In this document: positions 12,690 through 24,590 of the stretch, piece after piece
Layout of the letters: every line of letters begins with the position of its first letter
Position numbering within the stretch: position 1 is the stretch's first letter
Assembly: GCF_051401765.1 (NCBI RefSeq)
Contig: NC_135064.1
Coordinates: 25,952,001-26,016,000, forward strand
Length of the DNA: 64,000 nucleotides
Origin: Calliopsis andreniformis
Taxonomy: Eukaryota; Arthropoda; Insecta; Hymenoptera; Andrenidae
Reading direction: 5' to 3'
Notes under the pieces: model-generated
Database searches by the model: none
What the model saw: the letters and a program-made list of their open reading frames with translations, nothing else
What the model was told of the DNA's origin: nothing
Program-made: the position numbers and the translations under genes

Positions 12690-13500
12690 TTGATATGCAA
12701 AGTACTTGGCGTTGCATTGAAATCGATTCGATGAGGGAACGGCAGAGGAAAAGGTGCAGTGACCTCCAGCAGCGACTTGTACTCGAATGATGGCCTACCG
12801 ACTGGTACCGTCGGCCAAGGCCATTAATGCCAGTGAGCCTTGTACGCCAAGAGAATCCACAGCGAAAAAATCAAGTTGCGATTTGTCTTTCGCCGCCTCG
12901 TCTAACGAACGCAGCTTTTTCGCAAGATTCGCAAAATTTAGTCCTACGTTTGCACCTCGCCTGGCGAATAACGCATCGCCTACTTTCTATCAACATCGCT
13001 AGAAAGTTTCGAGTCTTTTCGGAAGTACTTTCGAATTTGAATTTGAATTCGAAATCTTGATCCCGTTATGAGCGATATAGACCTATGGAATTCTATAGTG
13101 CTTTCATGTCACTGTATAGTACGATACGGCAGAGAAAGTTAATCCTGAACAAGGTAGTGACACAGTACCAATAATTCTGCAACGTGTCAACTGATCCTTT
13201 CTCATAGAGATATCTACATGAAACGAGTAACATTAACGCTAGAAATAACGCATCCACTTCTTCCTATTCCCCAGTCACACCGAAAAATATAGAAAAATGT
13301 TATCGCGAATAGGGCGGCCTGATTAGTACGTGTAATTTTATTTCCGACCCGTTTACGTCCGAGCCAGCAATTGGCCGTGTCCAATTCCCAAGCACTTCTT
13401 ACTCGCCATCGAGCAACTCAATTTACTTGGACACTTATCTTTACTCGTTCAATTTATATCCTACATAAGACCAGTTTGAGCACCCAAGATACACGATATA
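12690..13500. other. Non-coding stretch, no feature recognised
   Basis: Short overlapping open frames only. Nothing recognisable as an exon or repeat. Confidence 0.3.
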
Positions 13501-13509
13501 CGCGTAAAG

Positions 13510-14060
13510 TGCACTATATTGCTAAAAACTGACGGCAAACGGCACGACGACAGAAGGGGAATAAAAGTCAGCAAAGCGATGCTCGAAGAGGCCAGCAAGA
13601 CGTTTCCACGCGTCGGTCAGGAACGATCGACGAGCCTCAAATCGAGGCGATATGCTTTCCTTTGGCTGTCCTTTATCCGTCTCACTCCTTCCTCGACTAA
13701 CGGTGAGCCCATCTTACGGACGGCGAAGCGTATACCTCAGGCTATCTCTATTTAATCTGGTCGATGCGACGCTGCCGTTCCGTCGCCGCGGCGAGCCCCG
13801 CTCTCGGAAGTGGTCTCTGCCCTGGCCTGGCAGAATGGCAACGTCGCGGCACGGCACCTCTCCTCGACTGTGGCGTCTCTCTCCCGCCCAGGGGCGCCTC
13901 GCTTTCGAGCCCGCTGTCTCTGTTCCCCTCGTGGCGTTACTTGGTGCCTCGACCGCGCGGCCTCACACGCGACATTCGCGAAGGAGGTAGTAGGTGTCGT
14001 TACCTACGATTGAGGGACGAGCAAAAAGAGGAACGCTTCCAGTGCGAAAGGCGGACCGAG
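13510..14060. promoter_or_regulatory. GC-rich promoter-like island 4
   Basis: A CpG-rich block with overlapping stop-poor frames on the plus strand and no family resemblance. A let-7-like GAGGTAGTAGG string occurs at about 13983, but the context does not fold as a let-7 hairpin. Called on composition only. Confidence 0.28.
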
Positions 14061-14069
14061 GCGGTAATG

Positions 14070-15140
14070 CTGTCCAGGCTCCAACTTCTGAAACGAGGTT
14101 ATGGGCTCCTACGACAATGCCACTCGATTCGCTTAGTTTGTTTTAGGCGCTTATTGGATCTCGCGATCGCTAATAATGGCTCGTACGTGTTGTTACAAGC
14201 AAATTCAAACGTTACCTGTCAGTCGCGCATTCATATGCATAAACCTATTATGAGACGTACCAACGGCGTAGTTAGTCGATCGTATTAATGTAGGGATATT
14301 GATTGTATTAACACGGGAACTACCGGGGCTAATGGTCTGTTTTTATTGGTGAGCTGAAATTACAGGGGTTTAAGAAAGACGTGATTCATGAGAATAATAA
14401 TCAGTTGTGCGTTTCCTTAGGTGTGCTCGATATTGAAAAAGCATACTGCTTTTAAGGAATAAAATTGGCTCCTCTGAATAATGAATATACATACATAAGT
14501 ATGTGAAAGAAAGAAGTATGCAGGGAGGCTGTGTGAGGTATAAACTAGTATGAAAATTTGATACACAGTTATAGTTCATGATTACTGCTCTGACAATACA
14601 GATCCAGTGACTCAAGGATTGAAGGTACCTAAAGTACGTAAATGTAACGATACGAAGTGAAAGCACGCAAGATTTAAAACCATTTTTCGCAGTACGCGAG
14701 AAACGTAATACCAACGTATATACATAGCACGCGCTACAAACTCGCAACGTTGAACGATATCCCTGCATGTTCGCATACCCATGAAAGGTGTACCCGCCAA
14801 AACAGGAAATACGGAAGAACTTCGTTCCAACAGTATAAATTCTCGGAAACAGAAAATCATGATGTATCGGCAATAAAACAACCACGCCACCGGTTTCATA
14901 AACCTGTTTTTCAAAGAAACATTGCTCAACAACTAACGTCGACGCAACATGTAAACCCAATCTCCTAAGCTCTCATTAACTCCCAAAAAAATATCCTCGC
15001 AGAAACTCCTCCCTAAGCAAAACAAAAAACAACATAGAAAGAGCCAGAGCGGAGGGACTAGAGAGACTAGAGGTAGGGGAATAGTAGATGCCTATTTTTT
15101 CCCACAGCGAGAGAAAGAATCTCCAAGTGAAAAGTGCTTC
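14070..15140. other. AT-rich stretch with one unexplained 196-codon minus-strand open frame
   Basis: An open frame of 196 codons lies at 14370-14960 on the minus strand. Its translation is rich in Cys, Tyr, Phe and His with no recognisable motif or repeat. A frame this long is uncommon in DNA of this composition, but I see no homology, so I do not call it a gene. Confidence 0.2.
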
Positions 15141-15975
15141 GCCAATTTGAAGACGGGGGTGCGCGTGGTCAAAGCGCGTGCGTGGGACAGTAGTCAGAGG
15201 CAGGCAGGCAGGCAGGCAAGCAGGCAAGAAAGCAAGCGAGCCAGCCAGCAAGCGACCAACCGACCAACCAGGCATCTCTCACAGTCTCTTCGGTGTCCCC
15301 GGGTGCACATGTGTGCAGGGCATGAGGTCGCTCTCCTCGTCGTTCGATGTGTGAGAGCCTGGCTGCCCTCTCCCCCGCACGTTGCCACCGCGGCGTTGCC
15401 AAGTGGCGGACGGTTGGGCGGGCGGCGATGCCGGTATGCGTGTGGCGGGGCGCGACGTTGCCATATCGACCGTGCCTCATCACCGGGGAGCGAACGAGCG
15501 AACCCCCGCCGCCGCCGCCTCTTCCATCGCAACAGTCCTTCGCCTATCTCTCTTCCCTTCCTTTCCTCCCTCTCTTTCCCCCATTCCCGCCTATCTCCTC
15601 TCTCTCTCTCTCTCTGCCCCCTCCTCCTCGTTCCGGCCGATTCTTTTCACTTCGTTCTGCATCCTCTGCCATGCCACCATGACGCTTCTAGCCTCGTCTC
15701 TCGCTCGCGCGCTCTGCCCACTTCGGAACGATGCAAGGCGCCGCGGCACCTGACTGACTCAGCATTACCGACTTCGTCGCGGATTCCTCGCACGCTGCAC
15801 GCACCGCGTATAGCGAGCAGACCAATGCCAGACTACGATGCGCGCCCATTCGAACGATCTTCGTACGGCAGTCGCGCCCTTGAGCAAGCCGGACACTCGC
15901 GCGAACCACCGCTTTCCCTATGCCCCTTTCTCTTTTTCATCTTGCGCTATCTCTCGGAGGTCTGAGGACAGGCTC
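15140..15975. promoter_or_regulatory. GC-rich promoter-like island 5 with GGCA microsatellite and CT tract
   Basis: The island starts with a GGCA/AAGC tetranucleotide array (about 15197-15270), continues with CpG-rich sequence, and then has a CT-rich run (about 15540-15640, including an uninterrupted CT repeat near 15596-15618). The 272-codon plus-strand open frame crosses the microsatellite and is low complexity, with open frames on both strands. This resembles a promoter plus 5' leader, but no coding exon is recognisable. Confidence 0.33.
15197..15270. repeat. GGCA-type tetranucleotide microsatellite
   Basis: Consecutive GGCA units grade into AAGC, CAGC and GACCAACC variants. Confidence 0.75.
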
Positions 15976-16089
15976 CTTCTCCTCGTTCAGACTTGGAGTA
16001 CGCGTCCACCTGGGTGTTCTGTGGTAGCTGCTCTCGAGAGTGTTCTCGTATTATGCGGTTTTGTAGTTTTGCAGGATAGTTGGTCTCTG

Positions 16090-19000
16090 TGAGTGATCTT
16101 GGTACAATGTAACCTGGTCAAATTTGACTTCTGAGGGAGATTCGTGATAGCTAGGTTCTCGGGAAGAGTACTATGAAATCATGTGCGAAAGTACTACCGA
16201 GAGTAATTGTTATATCATTGAAAATTCTCAGATAAGCGAGTATCCTTCAACCATTACGATCTTTTGTCTCAATTTTTTATATTAATTATATATTCTAGGT
16301 TCTTACTTTCGTCTTCTGCTTCTAGTAAGAGCTCAAAGGACCATGGGGGATTCTGGGACTAGTTCTTTGGCAAAACGTTAAGCTCGAAACAACGTAACGC
16401 TTCGCCATTCATTTTCCGCGCGGTTTACGCCAATGTTTTCAACTGGTTGGTGACTCGGACGCGAACTACCGGACGCGATTCGGCTTCTCGTGCTCCTTTT
16501 TGAACTCATTATAATGCAGCGTCATAAACTTATTGAAAATATATAGATATTAGAAATCATTGAAAAAGTTATGTGTTCGTCTACTTTCTGCATCGATTTT
16601 CATATCATAAAATTGCTATCAATTTCATGTGTAATAAAACTTTAATTACTAAGCTAAAAAAAATCCTATTACTTCCGAAGTTAAAATAAGATTGCTTTAT
16701 TTTTTATGTAATTTTATTCATCTTTCGACGGAATTATTTTTTCCCAACAAGAAAATTTATAAATTCCATTTTCATAAAATTCAGAATTTTTCTTATTACA
16801 TAAGCGGTCTTATTTTAACTTCGAAAACGATGAAACTTTCTTGGTTACATGATAGATCGTAGAATTTCGAGCTCATAAATTTTCGTCAAATATAAAAGTT
16901 CCCATATGTTGGTATTTGTGTATCTCGTAACTCTAATGAAATGTTCTGAGTGCTTTTCTGCTATATTTGTACCGGTGGCATGGAGAGTAATTGTTAAGTG
17001 GATTAATTTTCTACCGGGTTGCTGGCAGGCGGTTTCGAAATCGGAGCCTAAGATAAAATATTTAGATTAGCGGTGAACTGTGCAAGACTGACGAACTCAG
17101 CACGCCTCGGTATGCAATAGTGAACCGATGTGTGAACAGGCGAAACGTACGCCTCGAATATTTCTGTAACTCTTGGCGACTCTGCAGGTATATAATCCAT
17201 AATATTTCCATCGCACTTTTTTCTTTCCTTCTGTACAATTAACAGCATTACAGATTGTTTAAAGAGAGTCACTTGGAAAATGGTTACTCCAATCAGCTGC
17301 AAGTTATTCAATTTATCTCAGCACTGAATACATACTGCACTGGCCGAGTGTTTTATTATAATTAAAAATCTTAATTTGACAGGAAGTATTTACATATACG
17401 CAGAACGTCATGCGTGAGTTTGATCGACATTTACAGTTCGCATCTGTTCGGTCGAGTATTAATAGTGTCGCGTGTTTCAAAGCGACAGAAATATTTTTGT
17501 AGGCGAAACGAAAAAACTGATTTGAAACGTAAAATGCTCAGATATAAGAGATTGTTAATAAATAGTATGTCGCGAAGGTTTTTGTAAATTTCCAAAGGAA
17601 TGTTGGCATCTGACATTTGTTTATTTTTAACCGTGTACGTGTATTCTTTCTCAAAGTGCATGAAAGTTTATCGTTAATTACGATATAACGGGCATCTAAC
17701 AATATTCACGATCAATGGCGCGAATTTTAAACTAGGCGTGGCCGCGTAAAAGGATTATCGCGTTTCCTGCAATTTCATTAACGCTATTAGGAATTTCATG
17801 CTGGCATTCCTGCAATTACTGCGCCGTGTGGTTTGAAGAAACAATTGTAGCTGATAAATATGCACAGATGTGAATGTGCAAAGTTTATATAAATTATTTT
17901 TTTGCACGGTCGTTTTTTGTTGAATCTCAGAGTCATTACACTATCTTTAATTACTACTCGCTGTGTCCCTTATTATACTGTTACGTGTCCTGTATGTATG
18001 TAATGAAGACTTTTTTAGTAGTAGCTCTTATGTCCTAAAGTACAGGATGTCATAAAATTAATTACTTTATTCCTATTGTTAATTAAGTTCGAACAAAGAA
18101 CTAAGAATACAAATTTTAAGCTAATCACTGCATTTAGTAGAACACTTTTAATCGGCAACCAGTAATTTCATAGATTTGAGAACTGATTATGCTAATAACA
18201 ACCATAAAAAACATATCTGATATTACTATGAATTCAGGATCCTTGATATTAGAGTTTATTCGAGGTTTCCCTTGTCCACGCGTTAAGGAATTCCATTCTA
18301 TCTGGCGAAGGAGGAGCGCGTGTTTCGAGTTATCCAATCGTTTTTACAGAGTCATAAGAACATCCCGCATTGGCTCTCACTAATTATTTCCACCTCTACA
18401 CATTTCACTTTACAGCCATGAGTGCTCTTTTGAGCAAACTGACTTCCCTTTGCGACTCGAGACTGATGAATTCAGATAATTTCCCCTTTTTTTGGCTCAC
18501 AGAAAAACTTCAACGGTGGAACAACCGACTTCTTCGAGTTGGAGATATTTCGCGCTGGAGGCACGTCCTAATGACTTTACTTCAGTTCGTGAAGTTGTGG
18601 CGAAGTATTTAACGAGCACGTGCAGTAATGTGGCGGAAAGAAGAAAGTTGCCTAAAGGATTTCAATTCTTCAACGAGTTTCTACTGTACGTCTACGCAGC
18701 TGAATTTTAATTCTTTTTTTCATACGATCCTTTATTTTCGAGAGCGGCGTTTTTGAAAGCGCGACGAACCACATGCTCATTTGATTGAAATTACGTTCTC
18801 TGTTACTTTGTAAATATGCACACAGTTTTAATGATGCTTCGGCAAACTTTGTTAGGAATGTTAAATAACATATCTTTGGACCTCTGAACCTTCATTTGAG
18901 TACGAGTTTTTTGTTGCAAAGATACAATGACTTACGAATTTATTCACGAAAAAGGGTTAGATTTACTATTTCATATTAAAAGCAAGGAACCTGACGCCAG

Positions 19001-19190
19001 AATTATACCAAAAGATACAAGTAAGAACCATCAACAATAAAATAAAATAAAAGTTCCATATCAAATGAGACTGTACCACAAATTTCCTACATAAAAAAAA
19101 AATTAATTGCACGATTGCTGTCACACTTGCATCACCTCCCAAATTACTTTCCCTTAACCTCAAAAAGCACAGCCCATAAGAAATCCTAAC
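16090..19190. other. AT-rich non-coding stretch
   Basis: No supported gene. It contains a 20-bp inverted repeat at 16676-16823, listed separately. It also holds a weak CCTGTA/TACAGG inverted pair near 17985 and 18043 that resembles the CAGGGTGTCC-type element ends seen elsewhere in the window. Confidence 0.4.
16676..16823. mobile_element. MITE-like inverted repeat
   Basis: The left arm CGAAGTTAAAATAAGATTGC (16676-16695) and the reverse complement of the right arm (16804-16823) agree at 18 of 20 positions. They are separated by about 108 bp of AT-rich sequence that contains a further imperfect ATGTAAT/TTACAT pairing. The structure is that of a small palindromic non-autonomous DNA transposon. 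No clear target-site duplication was found. Confidence 0.5.
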
Positions 19191-19194
19191 AAAC

Positions 19195-20205
19195 AAAGAA
19201 CACCGAAAGCTCGCGTTCCACTCTATTCCAACACGAACCTCCAACTTCACACACTTCGCATGCAGCGAGATGACGAGACCTCCAGAGAGATCCCTGAACT
19301 CGAAGAGACCCAGTCACGTGGTCGCTAGAGCAGAGCGCCAGATTCGAACAGATCTCGAAACCGAGGATCGCGCGGCTAAATAATAATCCTTTTCTCCGTT
19401 TCCTCTCTCCAAGATCGATGACCCGTATGTACCTCGCTAATTGGACCATCGATCATGAATGCAGTCGGCTTTCAGTGGCCAACGGCGGCGAGGTTTCCGT
19501 CCCAGGCGTCGTCGCAAGGAAAAAAGCGGCGTCGTCTTCGAATCAGGAGAGCCGCACACTCCGCGATGCATTCTGAGCGTAGTCGCGACCCAGCCGCAGG
19601 TTATATAGTCTAGCGAGCTTCGATCACACTTGTTGAGGGGAAGCCCTCGTGAACAGCCGCTACCTCCACCTCCTTCTCGCGCCTCGTGTTCCCTCTCTCT
19701 CGCTATCTCGCATGCACAAACTGACTCTCTGTCTCTCCCTCCGGTTCCCTTCGCGTCTTCTCTTTCTCTCCCTCCACAACACACACGCACACACCCCTCC
19801 CCCTGCCCCCCTCCGCGGCGAGCACCTTCGTCCCACCTTCGGTTCATGATCTATCTCCCACCCCGACGCACCGAGGGAACAGTGGCTCTGCAAGTGACCC
19901 TGACCTTGCGTCCAACTTCCGTATTGTCTCGATGCTCTCGAATTTTAGTCGAATCGCCGCGTTTCCGAAAGACGCCGCCGCCGCTCATCCGACAAGGTCT
20001 TCGCGGCCGAGGATCGGCGAGGCGCGCGACGCCGACTCGCGTGACTCGTCGCGCGCCGCGATGCTCGATGACACATCCACCGAGCGGTTAATTGAACGAG
20101 AATCGTGGCCTAGATTGGGATTTATAGTTGACGGCGATGGGACCGACGCGTCTGGGCGAGGACGACGCTCTTGCGGTAGTTACGAAGCGAAATTTTGCTC
20201 TAGCT
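19195..20205. promoter_or_regulatory. GC-rich promoter-like island 6
   Basis: A CpG-rich block with CT-rich runs (about 19670-19800), a CACACACGCACACACC stretch (about 19778-19797) and a TTATATAG sequence at about 19602 that could be a TATA element for plus-strand initiation 30 bases on. Open frames on both strands are low complexity. No family match. Confidence 0.33.
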
Positions 20206-20239
20206 GGTTATTTAGAGGCAATGCGCAGGAGTGATATTT

Positions 20240-23200
20240 TGATGCAGGATCTCGTTGCGATCGTATGTCTGTCTTCTTGTCTGTGACTGTGTAAAATATT
20301 GTGTGCATTGGCCCTTAGATCGTTTATTTCCTGTGATAGTAACACGTTTTTGTGTTAGGTTGTATAGGAAAATTGGTTCTTCCATTGATATGGCAATGTT
20401 GTATGGTTTGCCAGGAAATGATGACTTTTGAGTTATGTCATTGCTGTAACGAATGGGTAATATGATAGTGTCCACTTAGCTGCTGGCGATTTTTTACCTT
20501 GTTAGCTGCGAATCTGTATCGCCACTTGCTCTTGAAAAGAACTTCATGAAGAAATAATGAGCTTAAACCTCCAGGGATGGTTATTATATTATCATTAAAT
20601 ATAAATATGTAACATGTTTCGTGCTATGGTTCTGTTTAGAAGTTTGTGAATAAAAATATGTTTACATAATAAATTCTGCAGGTGAATATGATCTCTTCTT
20701 AAAGGATTAATATTCCTGTATCATTTTTGCCCTTGCTCTTGGTCTTTATCGTTCTATACAATTTCTTGGGAAATCCCTCGTTTCGATAGTTGCAGCTCTA
20801 AAGTCACGAACTAACTGCAGCTAGAGGTACCATTGCACTTCATTCAAGATATGAGAAATCCAATTAAGAATTTGGGTACAGCATTTCTGGAGGTTTGTAG
20901 TGTTCGAATACTTGTAAGTACTGAACTTGAGTACTTGAGTACAACACTTGCGATCTAATATAAATTTGATTCCATTGATCTGATTTGACCAAACTGTAAT
21001 TGGTTAGCCTGAGGTCTTGAGGGAGTGTAACACAGGTTATGTTACTAGCACCGCCTTTGTGTTACAGGAAAATTGATTTTCCCATGAAAAAAGTATTGAA
21101 AATTAAAATTAAATTTCAAGTCAAATTGATTCGGTCAAGAGACGAATCTTGTAGAAATTTATGGAACAACACTTTTCTACTTCCCTTGTTCCTCCTACTT
21201 TTTACATCTGGCTTTATTAAAAAGTTTAATTGCTAGCCACATAAAAAGACGCTGAAAATTGGGCGCAACTTTGATTGCAAAGGGACCAGGCCATGACGCG
21301 TCATAAAAACTTCACGGTTTCGCGACTTGCCTTAAAAGTTCAGCATGGTCCCCACTTTGGGAGCCACTGCTGTGGATTATACTATATACGTCTCTCAAGG
21401 GGGTTATACCCTTGACGATAACTTCGAACGACGAACAGCCAGACTACTTGCGTCTATATGTGTCCGTGCACTTTTCCATCGATGCTCGACGCGAGTTGAA
21501 AGAAGAGATTTCAGTCGTAAAGAGCGAGAAGAAACCCAGACAGATCTACACAGTATGGAATATACATACATGCATTCTATGGAGTTCGACTTTCCAAGAA
21601 AGCGACATCAATAGGAGTATTTTTAACGAAGTAAAGGATACTGAAGGCTAACGCCTAGTGCGCTGACTAATACCATTTTAACGAATTCGTGAAAGATAGA
21701 AACATGGCCCGTCAAATGATTTGCGAAAATTCAAATTAAATTTTGATTTATAATTCAATACGGCATAGGCAACAGTCAACATAGATTGGTATAGAAATTC
21801 GGCGTTGCCCAATGTCATTAGTAGAGTATACCACTAGATGTCTCTAACAGAAATATTATTCTATAAATCTTGAAACATTTAATAAGAAGATGTGGGATAA
21901 AAGATTGTTAAGACCTGGTACGTCAAGCTGGTACGAAGCTGGAGAAAGACGAAGTGAAAAGCTTTGCCCATGTTATACCGCAGCGTTACCGCGACAAGTA
22001 CATATAGGGACTCTGTGTGCGTGCATGCGAGTACATACACGTGCTGTCGAATCCGTCGTTCGGTTCTTAAGAAAACATAGACCAGTGGTTCTTCGCCAGA
22101 GGAACTAATCATTACCGAAGACTCGCAGCTAAATATTCATTCGAAAGGATCTCTGATTACCGATATCAAAGCACGTAACACAATGGAATGTTTCGAATTG
22201 ACTTTATTACAATGAGTATAAAACTCGACTGATTAAATTGCATTTTTTATTACAGAATTATTAAAAGTAATAATGGGTATGTGTCAAAGTCCACTTGTCA
22301 GAAAAAATATAATGCAGAATCAAGCCAAATGACCCTGTTCCTTCCGTGATTGTAAAAAGAAGCTCGAGTGCAGGTGAAAAAAGTCATATCCTTGGTTTCT
22401 CTTTGCTGTGAATACATTCATAAGTAACACCACAGACCATTCGCATATAAAAATCACGTTCCTAATAAATTATTTGAAACAGGCGAGTGAGTCAAACTGC
22501 CTTGACTTTAAATGCGAAAAATATAACCTAGACGTGTTTCGAATACAATGGAAATGTAACTGGACGAGTGACGTAAACTTGCAGCGGCGAATATTGAAAC
22601 CTTTTGTAACTGAACCCATTCTTCTATGATAGACAATTAAAATACAAACAAACATCATTTTTGTAGACTAATAAAAGTAATAAAATTCAAACCTGTTTGT
22701 TTGTGCCGATCGAAATCAGAATAAAAGGGGTCTACACGCATTATGACATGGACGCTACTACGTGAGGCGAACAGCCGATTAACTGTTCCATCAAAAAATC
22801 CTGATTCATCGTTGGGGGCGCGTGTCAACTTCAAATAAACGAACTTAAGATGTTCAAGAATTAAACTCGTACAGTTTCCTCGAAATGCCTCGCACAAAGG
22901 ATTCCAAGCTTCGATGAAAACGGAAGTACGTGCTTCCTTTTTTAAGATGGAATAGGGGAGATCAACGAAAAAAAAAACCTAAGTCTTGCTATCTTCATTA
23001 AAAATTCATCGACTGCGATAAGATCAATTTACACACAGGAGCAATACGCACGAAAATTACTGTTTATAATTTTGAGGTTCAAAGGTATATTTATTGCCTA
23101 CAGACCAACTGAGTTCATTGTTATATGACAACCAATATATGTTGACCTAACATGTTCCTGACTATAAATTTATCAGTGAGCCGTGAGAATGTAGCGAGAA

Positions 23201-24590
23201 ATCATTGTAATGGCATTGACGATACTGAGCGACTGGACATCTTTTTTCTGTGGCGCGCGCGGGAAAGATGATTCCTAGGCCAGTGGTGATAACACACTCG
23301 TTCCGATCGATTTTCGCGCGCATTTCTTCGAGAACCCGTGTGACTGACTCGGTCAACCACTTCGCGGAACAATCGTTTTCCCGCGTTTCTACGGAGTTTG
23401 TCGCATTCCTCTGTTCTTAATCATGTGAAATGCATGAAATATAGAGAGTGTCTTACAATTATGAAATAACCATTTTTAAAGAAGCGACGTCGTGATCCTA
23501 CTGATTTGTGAAATGTGAAAATATGCGATGATAATTGTTGTGTAATATACAGGGCATGTTAGAATTATAGAAAATATTTTCCAGAATATTCATTTTATCT
23601 TTAGTTCAAGTTAGTTGAATGAATGTTTATTATATAAAATAGCTGAAAAGATTGAGTCATTTAAATGTATCCTAATTTAGGTTTGAAGATTAATCTACAT
23701 TTACATATAAATTGAGTCTAGGAACTGAATCAAAAATTTTGACAATGTTCACTTTCCTTTGTGTTACAGACGGTATATATTACTTTTAATTATATTGGTA
23801 GCGTATTCTGCACAACTGATTATGTTCTTTCAAAATTGTGGAAATTTCCATATTAAAACGTAGAAATTTTTATATCACAGATTAATAATTTACAATACAA
23901 TAATTTATTCAGCATTTTGAATTCGAGCTGCGTATTATTTTTATTTTCGCATAAAAAATAAAATGCCTGCAAAAAATATCGGTGACGTCGAAGAAAAAAA
24001 ATGTGAATTTGGAAGCCTATGACACAATAACTAAAATGATGATGACAAGATGAATAATAACAACCACTATAATTGCCTATTAAATGAATATTGTAAAAAG
24101 AATTTATAAAATGCGTTCTGATATTTTCACGAAAGCGTTAATTTTATTTCTGTTCGAGTTAGACTCAAATTGGAGGCATAGCAGTCAACCAAAATAGCAG
24201 CTCTTTTTGTGTCAGTGCAAATTATTATTAAATTCTTGTGACTTCTAAAAGTCACTAAATTTCAACAATTTTATCTAAAAAAGAAATTTTCAAAGCGATC
24301 AATGTATGCCTTGACAGTCGTCTTTGCAGTATTATGTGATTTTAACACACGGCATCGCATAAAACGCACGCGAGAACATAACAGTGGATGCAAAGGTACT
24401 AAAGTTACGTTCATACGTCGCGATAACGATGCACAGAGAGACAAATTATACGGACGACACGATATCTCCGATTTTTCGCTCGTTATGCTCGTGAATTACA
24501 TTGTTCAAAAAGGTACCGCAAATGACACGTAAACACTTGTCTGTCTCATGGATAAATTGTCGGGCAGAAAATTGAAATAAATCGACTCAC
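20240..24590. other. AT-rich non-coding stretch, possibly Bap170 intron
   Basis: It lies immediately downstream, on the minus strand, of Bap170 exon 2, which ends in a good GTGAGT donor. The following ARID exon should encode a peptide containing a conserved tryptophan and an arginine/tyrosine-rich helix. I looked for it on the minus strand here and further left and did not find it. ATATACAGGGCATGTT at about 23548 resembles a MITE end. Otherwise I see nothing. Confidence 0.4.

Noticed and set aside
12509..12790. Open frame with repeated EYL/RYL segments
   Set aside because: It is the translation of the 30-bp minisatellite; the repeat length is a multiple of three, so the frame stays open.
13983..14004. 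let-7-like GAGGTAGTAGG string
   Set aside because: The following bases do not match let-7 and I see no complementary arm for a precursor hairpin.
14370..14960. 196-codon minus-strand open frame
   Set aside because: Longer than expected by chance for this composition, but no motif, homology, promoter or splice support. Left as unexplained rather than called.
15147..15965. 272-codon plus-strand open frame
   Set aside because: It crosses a tetranucleotide microsatellite and CT tract, is low complexity, and is matched by long open frames on the other strand. GC-rich DNA has few stops.
16395..16440. Minus-strand VNRAENEW, resembling the start of the missing ARID exon 3
   Set aside because: No AG acceptor directly before it, one residue too many, and the sequence after it does not continue as ARID.
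22655..22897. 80-codon minus-strand frame as a possible Bap170 exon
   Set aside because: No resemblance to ARID2 downstream regions and no convincing flanking splice sites.
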